This document shows, piece by piece, positions 34,276-46,489 of a DNA stretch of 64,000 nt. Positions within the stretch are counted from its first letter, which is position 1, and each line of letters starts with the position of its first letter. The stretch is from Panopea generosa (lineage: Eukaryota; Mollusca; Bivalvia; Adapedonta; Hiatellidae), in contig CM055901.1 of the NCBI GenBank assembly GCA_029582155.1, positions 26,617,404 to 26,681,403 on the forward strand. Reading direction: 5' to 3'. The notes under the pieces were generated by a model. The model was not told where the DNA came from and searched no databases. It saw only the letters and a program-made list of their open reading frames with translations. A program made the position numbers and the translations under genes.

Positions 34276-34479
34276 GTAGAAAAAAAAATGATCATATACG
34301 AGGCTTGCTTTTCTAAAAGACAAACGTCTTGTCAAGTTGTGCAGAAGAAACGTTTGAATCTGAAATAAGATCTGCATGGCTTAAACAAACACGGCTCTGC
34401 AATGGTTATAATAAAATTTTAAAATATTATTCTGATGGAAGTCATTACAGTTATCTTGCAAATGATATGTATGTAATTG

Positions 34480-37285
34480 CCTGGCGATATAGGACTGTGT
34501 TGTTGTATAATTTAAATGATGGTCAGTTTCTTTTGTGGGAAATAATCACCAAGCGATATAGGACTGTGTTCTTGTATACTTTAGATGATGGCCAATATCT
34601 TCTGCGGGAAGTAATCGCCTGGCGATATAAGACTGTGTTCTTGTATACATGTACTTTAGATGATGGCCAATATCTTCTGCGGGAAGTAATCGTCTGGCGA
34701 TATAAGACTGTGTTCTTTTATACATGTACTTTAGATGATGGCCAATATCTTCTGCGGGAAGTAATCGCCTGGCGATATAAGACTGTGTTCTTGTTTACTT
34801 TAGATGTTGGCCAATATCTTCTGCGGGAAGTTATCGCCTGGCGATATAAGATTGTGTTCTTATATACACTAGATGGTGGCCAAAATCTTCTGCGGGAAGT
34901 AATCGCCTGGCGATATAAGACTGTGTTCTTGTATACTTTAGATGTTGGCCAATATCTTCTGCGGGAAGTAATCGCCTGGCGATATAAGACTGTGATCTTG
35001 TATACATGTACTTTAAATGTTGGCCAATATCTTCTGCGGGAAGTTACCCACTGGCAATATAAGACTGTTCTTGTATACATGGTCTTTAGACGTTGGCCAA
35101 TATCTTCTGCGGGAAGTTATCGCCTGGCGATATAAGATTGTGTTCTTATATACTTTAGATGATGGCCAAAATCTTCTGCGGGAAGTAATCGCCTGGCGAT
35201 ATAAGACTGTGTTCTTGTATACTTTAGATGTTGGACAATATCGTCTGCGGGAAGTAATCGCCTGGCGATATGAGACTGTGTTCTTGTATACATGTACTTT
35301 AGATGTTGGCCAATATCTTCTGTGGGAAGTAATCGCCCTGCGATATAAGACTGTGTTCTTGTATACTTTAGATGTTGGTCAAATTCTTCTGCGGGAAGTA
35401 ATCACCTGGCGATATAAGACTGTGTTCTTGTATACATGTACTTTAGATGTTGGCCAATATCTTCTGCGGGAAGTAATCGCCTGGCGATATAAGACTGTGT
35501 TCTTGTATACATGTACTTTAGATGTTTGCCAATATCTTCTGCGGGAAGTAATCGCCCTGCGATATAAGACTGTGTTCTTGTATACTTTAGATGTTGTCCA
35601 AAATCTTCTGCGGGAAGTAATCGCCTGGCGGTATAAGACTGTGTTCTTGTATACATGTACTTTAGATGTTGGCCAATATCTTCTGCGGGAAGTTATCGCC
35701 TGGCGATATAAGACTGTGTTCTTTTATACATGTACTTTAGATGTTGGCAAATATCTTCTGCGGGAAGTTATCGCCTGGCGATATAAGACTGTGTTCTTTT
35801 ATACATGTACTTTAGATGTTGGCCAATATCTTCTGCGGGAAGTTATCGCCTGGCGATATAAGACTGTGTTCTTGTATACTTTAGATGTTGACCAATAGCT
35901 TCTGCGGGAAGTTATCGCCTGGCAATATAAGACTGTTCTTGTATACATGTACTTTAGACGTTGGCCAATATCTTCTGCGGGAAGTAATCGCCTGGCGATA
36001 TAAGACTGTGTTCTTGTATACATGTACTTTAGATGTTTGCCAATATCTTCTGCGGGAAGTAATCGCCCTGCGATATAAGACTGTGTTCTTGTATACTTTA
36101 GATGTTGTCCAAAATCTTCTGCGGGAAGTAATCGCCTGGCGGTATAAGACTGTGTTCTTGTATACATGTACTTTAGATGTTGGCCAATATCTTCTGCGGG
36201 AAGTTATCGCCTGGCGATATAAGACTGTGTTCTTTTATACATGTACTTTAGATGTTGGCAAATATCTTCTGCGGGAAGTTATCGCCTGGCGATATAAGAC
36301 TGTGTTCTTTTATACATGTACTTTAGATGTTGGCCAATATCTTCTGCGGGAAGTTATCGCCTGGCGATATAAGACTGTGTTCTTGTATACTTTAGATGTT
36401 GACCAATAGCTTCTGCGGGAAGTTATCGCCTGGCAATATAAGACTGTTCTTGTATACATGTACTTTAGACGTTGGCCAATATCTTCTGCGGGAAGTAATC
36501 GCCTGGCGATATAAGACTGTGTTCTTGTATACTTTAGATGTTGACCAATAGCTTCTGCGGGAAGTTATCGCCTGGTGGTATAGGACTGTGTTCTTTTATA
36601 CATGTACTTTAGATGATGGCCAATATCTTTTGCGGGAAGTAATCGCCTGGCGATATAAGACTGTGTTCTTCTATACTTTAGATGTTGACCAAAATCTTCT
36701 GCGGGAAATAATCGCCTTGCGATATAAGACTGTGTTCTTTTATATATGTACTTTAGATGTTGGCCAATATCTTCTGCGGGAAGTAATCGCCTGGCGATAT
36801 TAGACTGTGTTCTTGTATACATTAGATGTTGACCAATATCTTCTGCGGGAAGTTATCGCCTGGCGGTATAGGACCGTGTTCTTTTATACATGTACTTTAG
36901 ATGATGGCCAATATCTTCTGCGGGAAGTAATCGCCTGGCGATATAAGAATGTGTTCTTGTTTACTTTAGATGTTGACCAAAATCTTCTGCGGGAAATAAT
37001 CGCCTTGCGATAGAAGACTGTGTTCTTGTATACATGTACTTTAGATGTTGGCCAATATCTTCTGCGGGAAGTTATCGCCTGGCGGTATAGGACTGTGTTC
37101 TTTTATACATGTACTTTAGATGATGGCCAATATCTTCTACGGGAAGTAATCGCCTGGCGATATAAGACTGTGTTCTTGTATACTTTAGATGGTGGCCAAT
37201 ATCTTCTGCTGGAAGTAATCGCCTGGCGATATAAGACTGTGTTCTTGTATACTTTAGATGATGGCCAACTTCTATTTCGGAAATG
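34480..37285. repeat. Minisatellite, 69/75-bp units, about 39 copies
   Basis: Two unit lengths differ by 6 bases (presence of acatgt). Consensus parts are gatataagactgtgttcttg, tatactttagatgttggcc, aatatcttctgcgggaagt and aatcgcctggc. Because 69 and 75 are divisible by three, the plus strand reads RYKTVFLYTLDVGQYLLREV repeatedly in frames of up to 293 codons; frames break where gactgtgttc becomes gactgttc. A block of about 511 bases is duplicated almost exactly (roughly 35,389-35,900 and 35,900-36,411; gaccaatagc recurs 511 bases apart). The leftmost frame (from 34,329) begins with about 45 non-repeated codons. Confidence 0.93.
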
Positions 37286-37429
37286 AATCTACAGGGGATA
37301 CAGGACTGTGGATTTAGTGTAAACATTTAATGATGTCTCATATATATTACAGGAACGAATCTATTGGGAACAAAGGACTTTGTTCAGTATTTAATGTAAA
37401 AAGTGTAGTTTTAGTGTAAACATTTAATT

Positions 37430-37655
37430 AATTCCGATACGGTTCTCGTATCATCTACAGTTCTCGTGAAACATACAGTTCTCGTACTGCCTGCGGCTCT
37501 CGAGAAACAAATGTTCTCGTATCACCTACAGCTCTCGTATCACATACGTCTCTCGTGAAACTTACGGTTCTCGTACATGTATCACCTACGACTTTCGTGA
37601 AACGTACGACTCTCGTATCACCTACGGCTCTCGTGAAACTTACGGTTTTATACTA
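37430..37655. repeat. Short tandem array, ~18-bp unit alternating in pairs
   Basis: Two related units alternate: ctctcgtatcacctacgg and ctctcgtgaaacttacgg, about 12 copies in all with small indels. It lies just beyond the right end of the 69/75-bp array and shares no unit with it. Confidence 0.82.
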
Positions 37656-37669
37656 GCAGCTGTCGCAAT

Positions 37670-37934
37670 CATTTACTGCGATAATAGCATACTTTTTTAC
37701 GGAATTTATTTGTGTAAGATTCGAAGCTTGCAGTATACTACTAGTAACTGAAATATATATTAAAGTGACATACATGATGACTGGTCAAAGCGGCGATTAG
37801 TGTAACATAGTATATTTTTACTTTTTTATATTTAAAAAAATGGACCTATAATATAATTTACCCAGAAATTTTTTGCCTATTTCAATAGGCTGGAAATATA
37901 GCTGAAATACCAATAAACGCGTGCTCAGTATGTA
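37670..37934. other. No feature recognised
   Basis: Short AT-rich spacer. Confidence 0.35.
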
Positions 37935-38095
37935 CAGTTAAACCTTTATTAAGCCACCAGTCAAAGGAATTAGCAAACGTGTTTTTTATGACAGGTTGTT
38001 GCTAAATACAGGTAAATTTGCCCTGAATGCATAGCGATAGGAAATAGCTAATGTGGCTGCTTAAGACAAGTGGCTGCTTAACAGAGGTAAATTTT
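37935..38095 (+). repeat. Possible truncated DNA-transposon end
   Basis: After a TA, cagttaaacctttattaag begins a segment with repeated 'taatacagg' / 'ggctgctta' phrases (37,990-38,085), a style seen at ends of animal pogo/Tc1-like elements whose termini start CAGTT. No matching inverted right end was found, so this may be a solo left end or a chance match. Confidence 0.35.
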
Positions 38096-38099
38096 GAAT

Positions 38100-38790
38100 A
38101 TTATTTTATAATTTCAATATAAATAAAACATGTAAGTAACCAAGACAACATGACTTTTTCCTATTTTATTGGCTGTAAATTAAGAGAACTATATATTAAA
38201 AACGAATTCACGCAATGACTCATATAATTATGATACACGCATTGCTCATTTTTTGTGGGGTAGATTATTTTACAATTTTATATTTTTTTCTTAAAAAAAA
38301 AAACACAACAAAAACAATTTTATGTAAGTACCTAAAAAAGTTTATCTATTTTTTTTTCAACTAGAAATACACAGCTGAAACAAAGAAGTATAGGTAGTCA
38401 CAGTTCAACCATGGTAAACATTGAATACAAATATCGACTACTTCAAGATATATGAAGCAGTGGGTAAATATATATATTGGGTGTGATATCAAACAATTAC
38501 TTCACAAGGCCGTACTAAAATATCTGTGTGCCGCAGAGGCGGACATATGTGTAATCAAGTCAATGTTTGTCGAGCTCCTATCTACTCACTCATATTTTAG
38601 CTACCTCAAATTGAAAGTATTGTTGTTATTTTTCATGAATTATGTCCATTATTGTTTAAAGTTATAACAAAAAATAAGCTGACAAAAATAACTCACTATA
38701 TACCCAACTCCAAAACGAATAGGTCAGAAAAAGCGAACAAATCATTTTATACAAGCATTGTATTCATTGCAAAAATGGTACGGATGTTCT
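38100..38790. other. No gene recognised
   Basis: AT-rich DNA left of the RT fossil. RT motifs are not visible before about 38,800. Confidence 0.4.
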
Positions 38791-38799
38791 AAAATGGTC

Positions 38800-39720
38800 A
38801 AGTTGATAACTCTGGTGGCAGCAACAAAAGCCATAGCTAAGAGAATGAAAATGTATTACCAGACATTATAAATGACTAAACTCTTAAAAGTACTTTACAG
38901 TGGCGAAAATATAAGGACAATGTTTGAATGCTTTGACGATTTGAATAACAACAACAGACCGGGACTGATATTATTTGCTGATTTTGAAAAAGCGTTCGAC
39001 AGTGTTGACCATAGTTTTATTTTCAAAACATTACAATACTTTAAGTTTATGTAACACAATTGAGTCATGGTCAAAAATTAATTTTAACTCTAATATTTAA
39101 GATGTTAATCTAATAAAACAGTACGTATGGAATTATTATTTCATAAAACAATATATTAGTTTACAAATAACGGCTACAGCTAGGAATTAAAACAATAAAT
39201 GATATATATGATTGTAGATACAATACATTTTATAAATTTGAAAGATTAAAACAATTATACAATTTAAGTAATTCCGAATTTCTAAACTATTTACTATTAT
39301 CCGAAGCATATCCAAAAGATGGAAACAGATTATCAAAACAGAGAATAAATAAGAAATTGAAAACAACAACACCTTTTTTACACCAAGTGAGATAATGCAA
39401 TTCTCCGACTAAAATGTTATATGACATGCAAATTAAATTAATTGATATTGATAATGAAATAAAACCTCAGCTCCAGTGGGAAGAAATATTCATCAACATC
39501 AACTGGAAAACTATTGATTGTCTACCTTTCAAAAGTACAATAGATACAAAACTAAGATCATCTCAATACAAACACATTATGAGAATTTTATCTACTATCC
39601 AGTTTTTATCTTATTGTAAATTAGTTAATTCAAGTCTATGTGATTTTTGTGAAAGACATCCGGAAACTATGAAACATTTGTTTTAGGAATGTCATTTTGT
39701 AAGAACTTTTTGGACTTTTT
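38800..39720 (+). pseudogene. L1-like reverse transcriptase fossil, internally deleted
   Basis: Plus-strand pieces in order: KAIAKRMK, SGENIR, then GLILFADFEKAFDSVDHSF (RT motif with the first catalytic Asp), which stops at 39,052. About 130 bases later comes a C-terminal L1-type part: GIKTINDIYDC, YKFERLKQLYNLSNSEFLNY, then EEIFININWKTIDCLPFK, YKHIMRILSTIQFL, CDFCERHPETMKHLF (a Cys/His knuckle-like motif) and a stop. The YADD box and thumb are deleted. The sequence differs from the LINE at 6.5-11.2 kb, so it is another L1-like family. Non-functional. Confidence 0.8.
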
Positions 39721-40007
39721 TTAAAACATAAATACAGAAAACAATTCCCAGTATTGCAGCATTCATGCCTTACTTACAACAAAAACAAAGCAAGTAAAAA
39801 GACGTATTGCAATAAACAAAACCAATGAAATTAAATGGGAAAATATGTAAACTAAAAATACGAAAAATATAATGCATACACCTTCTCGTAAAATTATTTT
39901 TCTTATCTTTTCTCCTCTCTTGTTAATTTCTCTAGATCGTCTTTACCTCTTTATTTTTTTTATATTCACACTTAAAATGTTACTTGTAAGACATTGTTTT
40001 AACTTAA

Positions 40008-40367
40008 ATGTTCTCTTATATACAATTACCATATAATATGTTAAGTTTCAAAATTATAGTGTTTGTATTGATACCTGAATATTTTTGCATAAGATTGCAT
40101 TTTGTCTTTGATGGAATAAAATATATTCATTACAAAACAACTCGGGTTGCAGCAGAAACGACATTCTTCATAAAGCGAATACCCGAGAACGAAGACTGCA
40201 CAAACATGCAACCAAGTTGTAAGCTCATTGAACGCATCGTTTTAATGACATTGATCGAAATTCTTTTCGAAAACAGCCAGTACATGTTGTTTATTCTTGT
40301 ACTGCTGCGCCTTTGTAGAGTTATCATTCTGTCTATTTTTGGAGATTTGCGTACAATATATAATTAG
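40008..40367 (+). other. Unrecognised open frame, 119 codons
   Basis: An open frame whose second half (from about 40,140) is less AT-rich than its surroundings, open on both strands: AETTFFIKRIPENEDC on plus and NVIKTMRSMSLQLGC on minus. There is a CAG at about 40,152-40,154 on plus and a GTAAGC-like donor near 40,218, but the pyrimidine tract is poor. I do not recognise a family. It could be the tail of the neighbouring LINE fossil, an exon, or chance. Confidence 0.2.
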
Positions 40368-40460
40368 GTCTGTGTGTCCTTGAGCAAGACTCTTTGTCAG
40401 CATATACTTAGTACAGTTTCTACCCAGGAAGTCTTCCAGCGTGATATATCTCAGTTGTAA
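40368..40460 (+). repeat. SINE family F, headless fragment
   Basis: The blocks tgtgtccttgagcaagactc and agtttctacccaggaagtct are in the same order as in the better copy on the minus strand at 57,175-57,345. Confidence 0.6.
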
Positions 40461-40469
40461 TCACTTGGT

Positions 40470-40910
40470 TATCATAGAGGTAAAACAAATAAGTCCGTAA
40501 TTACATTTCAAGGCGACTATCAAAAGTTTTGTCGGTAAAAAGACTTAAATATTTTCTAATATTTATTTTTTCATAAAAGAAAACAATATAAAAAGAAAAA
40601 AAGACCATAAAAACAGTGTAAACAACTACATTGTATCTTGAGAACTTTTAAAATATAAAATTTACAATGATCCCTCGTTTTACTGAGTCCGAATTATTTG
40701 CCATGTTCACAAAAATTGAGTTGATCATCAGTCTGAGTTTAATTTCTACTTGTTGTAACAAATAACGTTTTCAGTCAGAGAGTATTTCAATATAGGCCTA
40801 CTACCATTAAAGCGATAACGGCATCAAACTTAAATATTTTAAAATATGACTTGACAATAATTTATCACACATTGTTGGTTCAAATCCGACTCTCGGGTAA
40901 GTAGGTAAGC
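40470..40910. other. No feature recognised
   Basis: AT-rich DNA; a B-box-like ggttcaaatccgact lies at about 40,876 without a visible A box or body. Confidence 0.35.
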
Positions 40911-40911
40911 A

Positions 40912-40985
40912 TTTTAGTTCACCTGAGCAAACCTCAAGGTGAGCAATTGTGATCGCGTTATTTTTTTGTCCCTCCTTGAACTTTT
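40912..40985 (+). repeat. Palindromic dispersed-repeat fragment
   Basis: The segment agttcacctgagc, then cctcaaggtgagcaattgtg forms an imperfect inverted repeat (tcacctgagc against ctcaaggtga), with gatcgcg following. The wording is familiar from widespread bivalve repeats, but only this fragment is present here. Confidence 0.4.
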
Positions 40986-41143
40986 CATTTGATTCCCCAA
41001 ACTGACACAGTAATTATATATCCACTAGTATATTTTATCAACTGACCAAATTTAAATGTTTGAGGTATGGTTTTGTATTTTCAAAAATGCATTATTTGCA
41101 TTGTCTCCTCTGCCGCAGGTGAACGCTTTAAGGCCAATCTTAC

Positions 41144-41255
41144 CTTAATGTTTATTATACCAAGCACAACTGTCAATCCACTTGCCCAACATAGAGCAAA
41201 TGTTGAATACAATTTACAACCACGAATGTACTTCATATTACGTGGAAAACTTCTA
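41144..41255 (-). CDS. Candidate internal exon, hydrophobic segment, unknown gene
   Basis: On the minus strand a strong acceptor (long pyrimidine tract ending tttttttaag) precedes 112 bases that end exactly at AAG followed by a GTAAGA donor (complement of 41,138-41,143). The interval is open in one frame and ends on a codon boundary; it encodes 37 whole codons (RSFPRNMKYIRGC, KLYSTFALCWASGL, TVVLGIINIK) after one carried-over base. Residues 16-36 form a hydrophobic stretch of membrane-helix length behind a basic segment, as in a type II or multipass membrane protein. No neighbouring exon was found in the window. I do not recognise the family. Both splice signals plus an in-frame helix make this the most exon-like host segment seen, but such coincidences do occur in AT-rich DNA. 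Confidence 0.42.
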
Positions 41256-41259
41256 CTTA

Positions 41260-41855
41260 AAAAAAATTGAAAAAGACAACATTTTAGCATCTTTACTTTG
41301 CTACTGATAAATTTAACACAAAATGAACAAAAGTAACGTAATTCAAACTAGACAATAACAGATCAGCACCATGCGGTCTTTATATTTCACAATATAAAGC
41401 TATATGTTGTTATTCAACAAGGCGATAATTCATTCGGAACACTCGGTGTCAGATTAATGTTCAATTGAAATGGGGTCCCTGTCATGTTTAAGCACTCTTA
41501 GCGTGAAATGCATCTACTTTTATCATAGGTTGATGTTTTAATGTTAAATTTTAACTTCTCTATCATAATATGTCGATTGTTTGGATTTTAAGTCGTGCAG
41601 CCTCCCAAATATATTCCGTTAAGAATATCCAGTAGGTAAAATCGTCCCACGCGGTTGCACGTCTCGGTAGATGCATAATACAAAAAAAAACTTCAAATGG
41701 AGACATGAAATAGTTTGCACTAACAAATTACATTATTTTCAAAAGTAAAATTCAAAATATTGTTGTGAGATTCATACATTATTGCCATTTATTCAAATAA
41801 ATAAACATATAGCTGATACTGCACTTTTAAAAAAAACTTAGTAACTCAGCTTGCC
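41260..41855. other. No gene recognised
   Basis: AT-rich DNA left of the 33-bp array. Confidence 0.4.
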
Positions 41856-41856
41856 T

Positions 41857-44800
41857 CGAAATATAATTTTCAGGTTTGGATAAATAAACAATGCATACCT
41901 GGTTCAACTTTGAATATAATAGTATTCCCGCTGCCTTTTTGTGTTGCACATCAAGCGTTGTTTTCTGCTGTACATCTAGCACATCTCGTGTTGTTTTGTG
42001 TTTCACATCTAGCACATCTAGTGATGTTTTGTGTTGTACATCTAGCACATCTATGATGTATTGTGCTTTACGTCTAGCACATCTGGTGTTGTTTTGTGTT
42101 GTACATCTAGCACATCTGCGATGTTTTGTGTTGTACATCTAGCACATCTAGTGTTGTTTTACGTTGTACATCTAGCACATCTGCGATGTTTTGTGCTTTA
42201 CATCTAGCACATCTGGTGTTGTTTTGTGTTGTACATCTAGCACATCTGTGATGTTTTGTGTTGTACATCTAGCACATCTGTGATGTTTTGTGTTGTGCAT
42301 CTAGTGTTGTTTTGTGCTGTACATCTAGCACATCTGTTTTACTTTGTGTTGCACATCTAGCACATCTGTGTTGTTTTGTGCTGTACATATAGAAGATCTG
42401 TGTTGTTTTGAGCTGCACATCTACCACATCTGTGTTGTTTTGTGCTGTACATCTAGCACATCTGTTTTGTTTTGTGTTTTACATCTAGCACATCTGTGTT
42501 GTTTTGTGCTGTACATCTAGTACATATGTGTTTTTGTGTGCTGCACGTCTAGTACACCTGTGTTGTTCTGTGTTGCACATCTAGTACATCTGTGTTAATT
42601 TATGCTGCACATCTAGCACATCTGTGTTAATTTGTGTTGCACATCTAACACGTCTAGTGATGTTTTGTGTTGCACATCTAGCACATCTAGTGTTGTTTTG
42701 TGTTGCGAAATATAGTTTTCAGGTTTGGATAAGTAAACAATGCATACCCTGTTCCACTTTGAATATAATAGTACTCCCGCTGCCTTTTTGTGTTGCACAT
42801 CAAGCGTTGTTTTCTGCTGTACATTTAGCACATCTCTAGTTGCTTAATATTTCACATCTAACACATCTAGTGAAGTTTTGTGTTGCACATCTAGCACATC
42901 TGTGTTAATTTGTGTTGCACATCTAGCATGTCTAGTGTTGTTTTGTGCTGAACATCTAGCACTTCTGTGTTAATTTGTGCTGCACATCTAGCACATCTGT
43001 GTTGTTTTGTGCTGCACATCTAACACATCTGTGTTGTTTTGTGCTGCACATCTAGCACATCTGTGTTGTTTTGTGTTTCAAATGTAGCTAATCTGTGTTG
43101 TTTTGTGCTGCACATCTAGCACATCTAGTGTTGTTTTGTGTTGCACATCTAGCACGTCTAGTGTTGTTTTGTGTTGCACATCTAGCACGTCTAGTGTTGT
43201 TTTGTGCTGCACATCTAGCACATCTGTGTTGTTTTGTGTTGCACATCTAGCACATCTAGTGTTGTTTTGTGCTGTTTGTCTAGCACATCTAGTGTTGTTT
43301 TGTGTCGCACATCTAGCACGTCTAGTGTTGTTTTGTGCTGCACATCTAACACATCTAGTGTTGTTTTGTGCTGCACATCTAGCACATCTAGTGTTGTTTT
43401 GTGCTGCTGTTTGTCTAGCACATCTAGTGTTGTTTTGTGTTGCATATCTAGCACGTCTAGTGTTGTTTTGTGCTGCACATCTAACACATTTAGTGCTGTT
43501 TTGTGCTGCACATCTTGCACATCTGTGTTGTTTTGTGCTGCACATCTAGCACATCTGTGTTGTTTTGTGTTGCACATCTAGCACGTCTAGTGTTGTTTTA
43601 TGCTGTTTGTCTAGCACATCTAGTGTTGTTTTGTGTTGCACATCTAGCACGTCTAGTGTTGTTTTGTGTTTGCCCATCTAGCACGTCTAGTGTTGTTTTG
43701 TGCTGCACATTTAGCACATCTGTGTTGTTTTGTGTTGCACATCTATCACATCTAGTGTTGTTTTGTGTTGCACATCTATCACATCTAGTGTTGTTTTGTG
43801 CTGCACATCTAGCACATCTAGTGTTGTTTTGTGTTGCACATCTAGCACATCTAGTGTTGTTTTTTGTGCTGCACATCTATCACATCTAGTGTTGTTTTGT
43901 GTTGCACATCTAGCACGTCTAGTGTTGTTTTGTGTTTGCCCATCTAGCACGTCTAGTGTTGTTTTGTGCTGCACATTTAGCACATCTGTGTTGTTTTGTG
44001 TTGCACATCTATCACATCTAGTGTTGTTTTGTGTTGCACATCTATCACATCTAGTGTTGTTTTGTGCTGCACATCTATCACATCTAGTGTTGTTTTTGTT
44101 GCACATCTATCACATCTAGTGTTGTTTTGTGTTGCACATCTATCACATCTAGTGTTGTTTTGTGCTGCACATCTATCACATCTAGTGTTGTTTTGTGTTG
44201 CACATCTATCACATCTAGTGTTGTTTTGTGTTGCACATCTATCACATCTAGTGTTGTTTTGTGCTGCACATCTATCACATCTAGTGTTGTTTTGTGCTGC
44301 ACATTTATCACATCTAGTGTTGTTTTGTGTTGCACATCTATCACATCTAGTGTTGTTTTGTGTTGCACATCTATCACATCTAGTGTTGTTTTGTGCTGCA
44401 CATCTATCACATCTAGTGTTGTTTTGTGTTGCACATTTATCACATCTAGTGTTGTTTTGTGCTGCACATCTATCACATCTAGTGTTGTTTTGTGTTGCAC
44501 ATCTATCACATCTAATGTTGTTTTGTGCTGCACATCTATCACATCTAGTGCTGTTATTTTCTGAACATTTAGTGTTGTTTTGTGTTGTACATCTAGCACA
44601 TCTAATGTTGTTTTGTATTGCATATCTAGCACATTTAGTGTTGTTTTGTGTTGCACATCTGTGTTGTTTTGTATTGCACATCTAGCGTTGTGTTTGCTGT
44701 ACATCTAATGTTGTTGTGTATTGCACATCTAGCACATTTAGTATTGTTTTGTGTTGCACATCTGTGTTGTTTAGTGTTTTGTATTGCACATCTAGCGTTG

Positions 44801-45190
44801 TGTTTGCTGTACATCTAATGTTGTTTTGTATTGCACATCTAGCACATTTAGTGTTGTTTTGTGCTACACATATAGTGTTGTCTTGTACTGCACATCTAGC
44901 GTTGTGTTTGCTGTACATCTAATGTTGTTTTGTATTGCACATCTAGCACATTTAGTGTTGCTTTGTGTTACACATCTAGTGTTGTTTTTTGCTGTACGTC
45001 TAGTGTTGTTTTGTGTTGCACATCTAGCACATCTATTGTTGTTTTGTGTTGTACATCTAGCACATCTAGTGTTTATTTTTACTGTAGATCTAGTGTTGTT
45101 TTGTACTCAGTGCACATTTAGCACATCTAGTGATGTTTTGTGTTGCACATCTAGCACATCTAGTGTTGTTTTGTGCTGTATGTCTAGCTA
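41857..45190. repeat. Minisatellite, 33-bp unit, nearly 100 copies, with duplicated edge
   Basis: The unit is close to tgttgttttgtgctgcac followed by atctatcacatctag; variants have agcac for atcac and other small changes. The period of 33 leaves long frames on both strands (CCTSITSSVVL on plus, NNTRCDRCAAQ on minus). Left of the array, 41,857-41,940 is unique DNA (caggtttggat, atgcatacctgg, aatataatag), and the same ~84 bases plus the first repeat units recur inside the array at 42,706-42,834, 849 bases away. Another internal duplication of 266 bases is marked by tgcccatctagcacg at 43,671 and 43,937. The right third is more degenerate, with shortened units and cattgcaca variants. Confidence 0.95.
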
Positions 45191-45194
45191 TAAA

Positions 45195-46480
45195 TGATTA
45201 ATATTCTTATTTGTCTATCGATACGTTCCTATACAATTTGCTTAAGTTATATAATACTTGTTTTTCTGTTTATTTATTCCAGACGGAAAACATGACAGAC
45301 AAATGTATTTGGATTATTGTATGACAAATATCATTTCCTTTTATCTTCAATCAGTTATTCACAAAAAATGATGATATAGGTCTATTCGGGTGTATTGATT
45401 AAACAATTCTTCAGTCTGTCTGACATAATGTAATTAAAAGATAATAAAGTTAAACACGTGATAGCTCGCATGCACATAAAACCAGACAATTGCTCACATG
45501 ATCGAAAATTCAATATAAATTATTTAAACTCATTATCCGTTTTATTAAAGCGAATTCAATTTGACACACTCACACGTCGTATTTTACGGGATTGTTTCAC
45601 TATCTAGATGAAAGTATAAACCTTTTTAAGAGTTTCTCTATTATTATTTTACAATGATAGAGCTGCTTACACTGAAAATGTAAGAAATTAGATTTCATTA
45701 GTAAACTTAATTTCTCTCCAATCAAACTGCGTTGACAAAACAATATACAACTGAATATATGTTTATTGACTTATATGACCTAAATTTTAATATCAGTATT
45801 ACATATCAATTTAACTAAACATCAACAATATGCGTACGTCTTTTCTTATAACAAAATCGCCTTAAGTGACATGAATGTTGTCAGAGGCCAAAAACAGACA
45901 TTTCTAGACAGGTTTGTAAGATAATAAGTCGAGAATTTCTATTCTATTGTCTCATCAATGTACATATAATACACGATTTTATGAAAAAAATCATTAACGT
46001 AAAATCTCGCTCAATACTGACTTAATAGAGACATGTTTGGACCAATACCACCTAAGTACCACAAGGTACTTTTATATACAGTGTGCCAAGGGTTATGACA
46101 AAGGTTTTTAATCAAAGACAAATAAAACTTGATTCAACAAATTGGTTCAATTAATACACCCGATTGAGATATATTGCAAACAAACAAACAAAAACATGGA
46201 GGTGTCTATCAGAATGAATTGTAAAGAACAAGTTAAAGTTCAAACTTAAAGAAAGGGACGACTATATTCACATCAACTGTCTAACAGGAAACCGTGTATC
46301 ACTTTTATTCAGATAAGCAGCGATCATGTCTCTGAAAGTCGGTTTGTATAACACTGTCTCTGAAAGATACGGTCGTGTTATGACTGAATCATTAATAAAA
46401 AGCGACCATAACAAACAAACTGTACAATGCTAGCTATCTGTTATCAAAATTGAAATATTTAATAGGGGAAAGATACATCA
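45195..46480. other. No gene recognised
   Basis: AT-rich DNA right of the array; no repeat or domain noticed. Confidence 0.4.
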
Positions 46481-46489
46481 GAAAGTTAT

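Noticed and set aside
40008..40367. Extension of the LINE fossil into this frame
   Set aside because: No LINE C-terminal motif continues past 39,720, and the frame is not in phase with the fossil; kept only as an unrecognised open frame.
43977..44685. Frames of 229-234 codons on both strands of the 33-bp array
   Set aside because: Produced by the 33-base period; both strands are equally open, so there is no sign of coding selection.
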